DNA of 41,234 nt, taken from a virus. Shown here one piece after another: positions 13,369 through 18,484 of the stretch. Numbering within the stretch: position 1 is the stretch's first letter; each line of letters begins with the position of its first letter. The stretch is from IMG/VR virus record IMGVR_UViG_3300030117_006378, positions 1-41,234 of that record. The stretch is one strand, 5' to 3'. The notes beneath the pieces are model-generated. The model was given only the letters and a program-made list of their open reading frames with translations, was not told the DNA's origin and searched no databases. The position numbers and the translations under genes are program-made.

Positions 13369-13620
13369 TTATCCTCCCATGTAGCCTGTCTTTAGGCCGT
13401 CACAGGGACACCCCCAGTCGGAGCATCCACACCTCATCGACTGCTCATCCTCCCAACACTCATCGCATAGGTCGGGATAGTCATCAGCCCCGCCATTACA
13501 GAAGGGCTTGCGCTCTTTGCATCCAGTACACAAGTAGGTACTGCACACTGGCTTGCAGTCGCACTTTGCGACGAAGTCGTCGTCGTCTGGGTCGATGTCC
13601 CATCCGTGGTCTTCAGTCAT
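13369..13620 (-). CDS. Very Cys-rich acidic protein, likely metal-binding
   Basis: 83 aa from ATG 13620, after GGAAGGAG. Twelve Cys at 20, 22, 26, 31, 34, 41, 52, 55, 64, 66, 71 and 73 make about one residue in seven; they group as CDC, CTGC, CDEC, CGC and CPC. The N-terminus is Asp-rich (DIDPDDDDF). It could carry two or three zinc ions. No homologous family recognised. It is the first gene of its sub-operon, after a 266-base gap. Confidence 0.65.
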   Translation of the reverse strand: MTEDHGWDIDPDDDDFVAKCDCKPVCSTYLCTGCKERKPFCNGGADDYPDLCDECWEDEQSMRCGCSDWGCPCDGLKTGYMGG

Positions 13621-13886
13621 CACTGGCTCCTTCCTGTCTTGAGAATCGATTATGCACAGCAGGACCCCAGGCTTCAGCCTGTTTCACCTGGGCTCCCCGC
13701 CTTCGGACTGCAATCCGTCAACGTCGCGGCTAACTTGGCCCGTTGCAGCAGGCACGGTGGCCACCTATATTGCGATGGCAGAATTCACCCACGTCACTCA
13801 GCCCGTTATGGGCCTACGGTTCACTATGCGATTTGTTTTCGGCTGGTTGGAAACGTGTTGCGGCCCCCTTGCGAGGGCCGATCACA
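13621..13886. other. 266-bp intergenic region with hairpins
   Basis: No convincing gene. CAGGC-TTCA-GCCTG (13668-13681) is a compact hairpin nested in a CCCAGG/CCTGGG pair. GGCCC/GGGCC (13862-13866/13875-13879) follows the stop of the DUF932-like gene on the minus strand and may be a terminator without U-run. GGCTGGTTGGAAACGTG at 13841-13857 is the 3' arm of the inverted repeat around that gene. The minus-strand promoter for the Cys-rich genes must lie here but is not obvious. Confidence 0.4.
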
Positions 13887-14831
13887 TTATGCCACGAGGG
13901 CAAGAGCGTCATGGTCCCAGAAATATCTTTCGACAATCCGGTCCATGCTGTCTCTATTTGAGACCGAAACCGATGAGTGTGTTGCTAGGTTTGTAGCCTT
14001 GTTGTACACGTCCCACTTTTTGGTGCGACGATTTGCACGAGTCATGTCTGTAATTAGGCGAGTATGCTTCTGGGGCATACCCATCTCATTGAGGTCCTTG
14101 GCCGCCATCAAGATACGGTCGTTATCCCATACCTCTCGATTCCACATGTTGAACACAGGGGCAATCTTCTGGCTGTTCCTAGCCATTGACTCGAAGCTTT
14201 CAGCAAGCTCCTTGATGCTTAGCCCCCACGTGTGTTTGTGGCTGTAGGCACCAAGCTCATAGGGCATTGTCTGCCCGTTGAGGCAAGTCAACCGCTCACC
14301 CATAAGGCGTGCGGATGCCTTTCTCTTGCCGTACGAGTTCACAAGCTTAATCATCAGCTTGCTGAGGTCCACATCCCCCACTTGTCGGCTGTCGCCGTTC
14401 TCAGCGAGAAACGCACCGTCACGAACCTCAACGCTCTTCATAAAAGGAGCATCAAGGACAACGTTGACAGATTGACGCTTGCTGCCGTGGAAATCCACGT
14501 GCCAGTCAAACTCTTCACCACTGATGTCATAAATGGCATCAAGGGCCGCCCTCACAGCATCGCTATGGTGGAGCACTTTGAACCCGCTACTCACTACATC
14601 GATAACCTGCTGAGTGTCAGCCCAGATAAGAACGCGCTTATCGTCGCTCTCAATCATAGGCGTTGTTTCCAAGTAGGTACGAATCTCTTCGTTGCTCTTA
14701 GCCGCTTCCTCCACAGATTGCCGCAATGGCAGGCTGATGATTGGTCGGTTAAGCTCTGGGTACTTGTTACACTCTACTGCTGGTTTAATAATTTCTACTG
14801 CTGACATGGTCATCACGTTTCCTTCCCAGCC
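13841..14831 (-). repeat. Inverted repeat D around the DUF932-like gene (weaker)
   Basis: Arms 13841-13857 and 14814-14831 are complementary at 15 positions, with one internal 2-by-3 base loop. The leader arm covers the ribosome site (GGAAACGTG) directly before ATG 14813. It follows the same layout as repeats A, B and C but is shorter; chance cannot be excluded. Confidence 0.4.
13887..14813 (-). CDS. DUF932-like phage protein
   Basis: 308 aa from ATG 14813. The pattern fits the DUF932 (phage/plasmid-like) family: ADTQQVIDVVSSGFKVL near residue 70, GERLTCLNGQTM near 180, HKHTWGLSIKELAESF near 198, and VYNKATNLATHSS near 280. The family is frequent in phages and plasmids but has no known biochemical role. 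The leader GGAAACGTG lies directly before the start. A long antisense frame at 13606-14247 is a shadow of this gene. Confidence 0.75.
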   Translation of the reverse strand: MTMSAVEIIKPAVECNKYPELNRPIISLPLRQSVEEAAKSNEEIRTYLETTPMIESDDKRVLIWADTQQVIDVVSSGFKVLHHSDAVRAALDAIYDISGEEFDWHVDFHGSKRQSVNVVLDAPFMKSVEVRDGAFLAENGDSRQVGDVDLSKLMIKLVNSYGKRKASARLMGERLTCLNGQTMPYELGAYSHKHTWGLSIKELAESFESMARNSQKIAPVFNMWNREVWDNDRILMAAKDLNEMGMPQKHTRLITDMTRANRRTKKWDVYNKATNLATHSSVSVSNRDSMDRIVERYFWDHDALALVA

Positions 14832-15411
14832 TGAATTGGCTGATTCATGGAACGGGCATGGTTTGGTTTTACTTCATCTTTGCCAATCGATCGGCAAAGA
14901 GTTCTGTCTCTTTCATTACGTATGAAAGATTCTTGTAGGTGCTTTTTCTGTCGCCGTTCCCGTACTCGTAATAACGGCGACCGTTCTTAAACTCAGCGGG
15001 GTAAAGGTCATGCAGGTGCATGCAGTCAAAGCCAAGGACCCAGTAAGCCTGGCCCTTGATCTCTGAGTGAAACAATCCACACTCTGGCTCATTTTGGTCG
15101 TGATGACCTTTGAGGTAGTCAGCGTATGTAATTCCTCCATGGGGACTCTCTACGTCCACATCGTCGTAATGAGCCAGATATGCCGGGTGTTGCTGCGGGA
15201 CAGCAACATAGCCACACAGGCCCCCACCACCGTTACGATGAACAAATGCATGGAGACCTGATCGACTGATCCACTCTACCTTGTCTGGCTCGTTATTCCA
15301 TGGGCCCTTGATGTTTCCGTACAAGACTTGACCGGCGTTATCGCCGCCCTTGAATGTAATTCTTCTCATATCGCGTCTCCCTTGGCCCATTCCACGAATC
15401 AGCCAACCCAG
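14831..15411 (-). repeat. Inverted repeat A enclosing gene 14869-15369
   Basis: Arms are 14831-14857 (3' trailer) and 15385-15411 (5' leader), 27 nt each and 527 nt apart. They match at 23 positions; the other four (A/G three times, C/T once) all become G.U pairs in the minus-strand RNA, so the full 27 can pair. The leader arm ends about 6 bases before the ribosome site. Key core: TTGGCTGATTC. Confidence 0.85.
14869..15369 (-). CDS. Conserved-looking early phage protein, unknown function
   Basis: 166 aa from ATG 15369, preceded by AAGGGAGACGCGAT; the longer frame to 15390 would start inside the repeat arm. The centre and C-terminus recall a family of phage proteins of unknown role: SPHGGITYADYLKGH followed by YWVLGFDCMHLHDLYP. 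His, Asp and Cys in these two segments could bind metal, but no enzyme family is recognised. The cistron is framed by inverted repeat A. The last residues are a Lys-rich helix (ETELFADRLAKMK). Confidence 0.7.
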   Translation of the reverse strand: MRRITFKGGDNAGQVLYGNIKGPWNNEPDKVEWISRSGLHAFVHRNGGGGLCGYVAVPQQHPAYLAHYDDVDVESPHGGITYADYLKGHHDQNEPECGLFHSEIKGQAYWVLGFDCMHLHDLYPAEFKNGRRYYEYGNGDRKSTYKNLSYVMKETELFADRLAKMK

Positions 15412-15413
15412 TC

Positions 15414-15830
15414 GCTGAGTTGGGTATCGAATCCAGTCGGTCTGGTTGTTACTTAAGGTTTAGGCCGTTATCAGGCCCTTGGTTTGAAGGTCGGTTACAA
15501 TCAACAGATATTATCTGCCGAACGAAGCCTTCTGGTAGCGCTGTGTCCAGGTCCTTCTGACCTGTGGCTACCAGTTGGTCATTGCCCTGGCTTAGGTGAA
15601 ACACCCGAGCCTTGGCATCCTTAGCGCGTACGTCAATATTGACGTACCCGTTAAAGAAGCAGGTTACATGGAAGAGCTGGTTTCCATCCGTGTCTTTAAA
15701 AATCCACTCTCGATTGATGTCGCCATCACGACCGATAGTGATTGTGGTTGTTGGTTCGTCCATCTTTGGATTTGGGTATGATGACATATCGCATTTCCTC
15801 CGACCGACTGGATTCAATACCCAGCCCAGC
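15414..15830 (-). repeat. Inverted repeat B enclosing gene 15449-15787
   Basis: Arms are 15414-15442 and 15802-15830, 29 nt each. They match at 26 positions; two of the three differences become G.U in the minus-strand RNA and one (15420) is a mismatch. Core: GAATCCAGTCGGTC. The leader arm runs directly into the GGAGG ribosome site of ATG 15787. The trailer arm starts 2 bases after repeat A's leader arm. Confidence 0.85.
15449..15787 (-). CDS. 112-aa early protein, unknown function
   Basis: ATG 15787 follows GGAGGAAATGCGAT. The protein begins with a polar segment (MSSYPNPKMDEPTTTITIG) and then alternates beta strands (EWIFKDTDGNQLFHVTCFF, YVNIDVRAKDAKARVFHL), suggesting a compact beta sandwich. 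No catalytic motif is visible. The cistron is framed by inverted repeat B. The 3' end carries Asn/Gly-rich residues. Confidence 0.65.
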   Translation of the reverse strand: MSSYPNPKMDEPTTTITIGRDGDINREWIFKDTDGNQLFHVTCFFNGYVNIDVRAKDAKARVFHLSQGNDQLVATGQKDLDTALPEGFVRQIISVDCNRPSNQGPDNGLNLK

Positions 15831-15833
15831 TAT

Positions 15834-16140
15834 CCCCTGGGGCAGCTCACAGATTGTGCAACGATAGGTGTTACTTGGTGACTTTCTTCATCAAAGGATG
15901 ACCTTCGGCATTGGTCTGTTTTGTGACTCTCCAGACCTCGCCGTTCTTGAGTTGTACTGTAGTCGGGAAGACCTTGGTCACCCGACTGCGGCGGTGTAGA
16001 AGTGAGATAGGGACTAGCTTAGACTTCCGAAGAAGCCTAGCCTGAGCGGTTTGACCGTGCCATGAAGACACAGGTCGTTTGTGCATGTAGGACATGTCGC
16101 GTTCCTGTTCTGTCACACAATCTATGAGCCAACCCAGGGG
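15834..16140 (-). repeat. Inverted repeat C enclosing gene 15871-16095
   Basis: Arms are 15834-15862 and 16112-16140, 29 nt each. They match at 23 positions; five of the six differences become G.U in the minus-strand RNA. Cores: CCCCTGGG and AGATTGTG. The trailer arm lies 3 bases beyond repeat B's leader arm, continuing a chain in which each intergenic gap holds one arm of each neighbouring stem. Confidence 0.8.
15871..16095 (-). CDS. 74-aa basic early protein, unknown function
   Basis: ATG 16095 follows AGGAACGCGAC. The product begins MSYMHKRPVSSWHGQTAQAR and is basic throughout, with LLHRRSRVTKVFPTTVQL and GEVWRVTKQ suggesting beta strands near a nucleic-acid-binding surface. It is the first gene of the long minus-strand block and so probably the earliest expressed. 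The cistron is framed by inverted repeat C. Confidence 0.6.
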   Translation of the reverse strand: MSYMHKRPVSSWHGQTAQARLLRKSKLVPISLLHRRSRVTKVFPTTVQLKNGEVWRVTKQTNAEGHPLMKKVTK

Positions 16141-16150
16141 CCTGGGTTGG
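16129..16150 (-). repeat. Perfect 10-bp inverted repeat
   Basis: CCAACCCAGG (16129-16138), GG, CCTGGGTTGG (16141-16150). It overlaps the outer end of repeat C's leader arm, so the local hairpin and the long-range stem exclude each other. A similar but imperfect hairpin, CCAACCCAG/CTGAGTTGG (15403-15411/15415-15423), sits at the matching place in the next gap. Confidence 0.7.
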
Positions 16151-16681
16151 ATTGCATGCGCTGTCCCTAAGTGTCACCGCAGCCGTGTCAGGAGGAGATA
16201 TCCCCCGGTTAGCTTCTAACATACCTTCTGTCTCGTTTTCATCGCCCGTGTGGGTATTCATGCCACAAGAGGTCAACTTTCGAGCTTGACACGGTGCGCA
16301 AAGAGACGCACGCATGGGTTCTAGCTATCAAGATGGGGCAAACCACGACCCATCACACGTGAACCCGTGAATCGCCCGCCATAGACCCAACAGGGGCCAA
16401 GCGCATGCGGGCGCGGGGACCCCGGACAAAGGGGTCATATAGCTAGAACATGTATCCGGGAACGTCGCGTTTCCGTGTACACTGGAACCACTGCAGGACC
16501 GGTGCCAAAACTGACCAGCGAAAAAAACCAATGAAATTGCACTGTGAATATGTTCAGTGCGAAACAGAATACCCAGAAAAGTGTGTAAAACAGTTCGCAC
16601 CATCCCCAAAGCGCGTAATGCAATTCGCACCAGTTGGCACGGCTCGTGTTTCTGACCAACTGGTCACATGGCACGGGGATG

Positions 16682-16986
16682 GCTACGCGCGACGCGGGCG
16701 CGTGACGCGGGCATGCGCACGGACGCGCGGTGCGTGTGCGCGCGTGACGCGTGTGGGCGCGTGGGCGGGCGTGCGACGTGTGCGCAAGTACGCGTGTACG
16801 CTGAGCTTGTTTCGGGGGTACGGGTTGGGGCGATGGTAAGCCGGGGGAATCGTTGGGGAATTCCAAAGCCACGCTTTTCACAATTGCCGGAGTTCCCCCC
16901 CCCAGTGTACTACATACCGCACGCGTGTACGCGCGGGATACTAACACGCGCGCGTGTACGCGGGCGCACGCGGGCGCGCGCGGTGT
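16682..16986. repeat. GC-rich alternating purine-pyrimidine tracts
   Basis: Two blocks (about 16682-16801 and 16919-16986) consist mostly of CG, GC, GT and AC steps, with runs such as GTGTGCGCGCGTGACGCGTG. Such alternation favours left-handed (Z) DNA under negative supercoiling. There are no tandem units of fixed length. Possible roles are a supercoil sink, an origin element or a regulator-binding array of ACGCG boxes; none is shown. Confidence 0.6.
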
Positions 16987-17300
16987 AAGGTACCTGTGGG
17001 TGCGGGGCCTACACGGTACCATCTAGGCAAACAACACCCCTTTGCACACGAAATCGTTTGAAACTAGGTACACCCTGCTAGACACCGTGTAGCGTAGCAG
17101 AGCAGAGCCTGACGTGTTTCTCTTAGAGGGGTGCCCCTTGGTACCATCTGGGGCCGCTTTGTACTCTGAGGGGGGATACGCGAAGAGTACGGGGTATTTT
17201 GTACCCGAGTCAAATCTTTTTTCTAAGTCCCCGTTATTGCTCAGGGGTGTATAGTCGATTATGCTTGACAGAGTTCTGTGTTTTGCCGGTTTTTTGGCCT

Positions 17301-17336
17301 AGTCACGCGTGAATAACGCAGATGTCACGCGTGACT
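17301..17336. promoter_or_regulatory. Paired operator-like palindromes before the packaging genes
   Basis: TCACGCGTGA occurs at 17303-17312 and 17325-17334, 22 bp centre to centre (about two helical turns); the whole is also an inverted repeat AGTCACGCGTGA/TCACGCGTGACT with a 12-base spacer that contains ATAACGCAG. It ends 19 bases before ATG 17356. It could bind a late-gene regulator, the small terminase (pac site) or the initiator, whose own gene holds near-identical boxes (TCACGCGTTA). Confidence 0.6.
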
Positions 17337-17355
17337 GGGTCCTTTAGGGGTTGAG

Positions 17356-17742
17356 ATGAGCGATGGACTGGACAAATGGCGCAGTTGGCCCGTGGCGCCG
17401 GAAGACGAGCGCCCTAAGTCGCTGTATATTGCTGAGGTTCTTCCGGATGTGGTGGTCCAGTGGCTGCGTGAGCAGCGTGGTTGGCGGGTGGTGGATGTGC
17501 GGGCGATGCCCAATCGGTCTGATGCTGACCGGGCGGAGGGTGTGAAGGCGTATCTGGAGGGGGTGCGGGTTGGTTCCATCGAGCCGGTAAAGGAGTTACT
17601 CAGGTATGTAGAGCTTGAGGCCCGCATCTGCGGTTTGTTGTCGAACAAGCAGCGTGCTGATGATATGGTGCCGAAGGTGGAGGGGGAGACACTTGAAAAC
17701 ATCCTGGAGTTCGGAAAAGGAAAGCGACAGCGAGCCAAGTGA
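17356..17742 (+). CDS. Candidate small terminase subunit
   Basis: 128 aa; ATG follows AGGGG. The protein is largely helical, with VKAYLEGVRVGSIEPVKELL and LRYVELEARICGLLSNKQRA (about 58-100) resembling the oligomerisation helices of small terminase proteins. It would recognise the packaging site and load the large subunit. Position two genes before the large terminase supports this; the sequence alone is not decisive, and no clear N-terminal HTH is seen. Confidence 0.5.
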   Translation: MSDGLDKWRSWPVAPEDERPKSLYIAEVLPDVVVQWLREQRGWRVVDVRAMPNRSDADRAEGVKAYLEGVRVGSIEPVKELLRYVELEARICGLLSNKQRADDMVPKVEGETLENILEFGKGKRQRAK

Positions 17743-17824
17743 AGTGGCGCTGGCGAAGAAAATCTATGATCCCGTGCTTGCATTCCTCAAGGAGTTGCAG
17801 CGGCAGAACGAGGAGAGAGACTGA
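17693..17824 (+). CDS. Small protein between terminase genes, unknown function
   Basis: 43 aa if translation begins at TTG 17693, which has a strong GGAGGGGGAG seven bases upstream; a GTG at 17747 would give about 26 aa. The C-terminal half is an amphipathic helix (AKKIYDPVLAFLKELQRQNE). The stop lies at 17822-17824, overlapping the next ATG. It overlaps the 3' end of the previous gene by 50 bases. Confidence 0.4.
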   Translation: MKTSWSSEKESDSEPSEVALAKKIYDPVLAFLKELQRQNEERD

Positions 17825-18483
17825 TGGCGTATGGAAAGATTGTTGTCCAAGGGCTTATCTCGGAAAACTCTGATTACTCGAACCCATACGCCAAGACGCT
17901 CAGTGGTGCTCAGACGGAGACGCCGGTGTCCCACTACCACCTGGTAGTGCCTGTCCCGACAACGTATCTCCCTATCGATTTTAGCACTATCTACGGGACA
18001 AACATGGAGTCGGTAACCGCCGTTGCAATTCGCAATCGGGATACAACCAACTACGTTAAAGCCATCTTCTACTCCCTGCTCGAAACCATCGCGAACCCCG
18101 GCGGCTCTGGTTTCACCTTTGCATCATCTGCAAAGACAATTACCGATGCGCAGAGCGGCAACAGCTTTGCCAACGTTCAGCCTGGTGATCTTCTCTACTC
18201 AGCCAACGCATCAAACAGCGCCAATCGAACCGGATTTCTTGTGGCAAACCAGAACAGCGACAATCAAGTTACCCTGGCCTCCTCCTGCACTGATAGCTCA
18301 AACGACACAACCGCTACTTTCCTTCGGGGCAGGCAGAACGAGTTATATATCAAGCCGGGCAGGTGGCTTGTGATTCCCGGTGATTTTATGATGAAATCTA
18401 TCGGCACTGATCCGCAGGCTGAAATTTTCCTTCAAGCGAATACATCTGCCGTTGAGTGTGAGATATTCGCATTCAGCTCATGA
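17824..18483 (+). CDS. Beta-rich protein, possible virion component
   Basis: 219 aa, ATG overlapping the previous stop (TGATG). The sequence is Ser/Thr/Asn-rich and beta-like, with SNRTGFLVANQNSDNQVTLA resembling small beta domains of phage fibre and decoration proteins. Such a gene between the small and large terminase genes is unusual. It could be a minor head or decoration protein. No family recognised. Confidence 0.65.
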   Translation: MAYGKIVVQGLISENSDYSNPYAKTLSGAQTETPVSHYHLVVPVPTTYLPIDFSTIYGTNMESVTAVAIRNRDTTNYVKAIFYSLLETIANPGGSGFTFASSAKTITDAQSGNSFANVQPGDLLYSANASNSANRTGFLVANQNSDNQVTLASSCTDSSNDTTATFLRGRQNELYIKPGRWLVIPGDFMMKSIGTDPQAEIFLQANTSAVECEIFAFSS

Positions 18484-18484
18484 C

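Larger units (their letters stand above)
16096..17355. promoter_or_regulatory. Divergent control region (1.26 kb, no convincing gene)
   Basis: It separates the minus-strand early block from the plus-strand packaging genes and must hold promoters for both. Seen here: palindrome 16129-16150; TTCTAGCTAT (16319-16328) repeated inverted at 16439-16448; CARTTCGCACCA twice (16591-16602, 16621-16632); ACCAGTTGG/CCAACTGGT (16629-16637/16656-16664); alternating CG tract 16682-16986; GGTACCATCT twice (17015-17024, 17140-17149); TTGACA at 17265-17270 without a good -10; and the paired palindrome 17303-17334. The open frames here (for example 16435-17022 minus) are Arg/Ala-rich low-complexity shadows. Confidence 0.65.

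Noticed and set aside
13621-13886. tRNA or tRNA-like element
   Set aside because: There are hairpins but no cloverleaf, no TTCGA-type T-loop and no CCA-compatible acceptor stem.
13606-14247. 213-aa plus-strand frame
   Set aside because: Antisense shadow of the DUF932-like gene with an unnatural composition.
14831-16140. Insertion sequences or integron cassettes bounded by the inverted repeats
   Set aside because: No transposase, the repeats differ from gene to gene, and the mismatch pattern fits RNA pairing; exchange between phages is not excluded.
16037-16315. 92-aa minus-strand frame upstream of the first early gene
   Set aside because: It overlaps the 74-aa gene and repeat C, has no ribosome site, and the second half is unlike a folded protein.
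16435-17022. 195-aa minus-strand frame and overlapping plus-strand frames in the CG-rich tract
   Set aside because: The translations are Arg/Ala/Cys/His low-complexity sequence imposed by alternating CG bases; no ribosome site or protein-like core.
17265-17293. TTGACA at 17265 as the late promoter
   Set aside because: No acceptable -10 at 16-18 bases; only GGTTTT is present.
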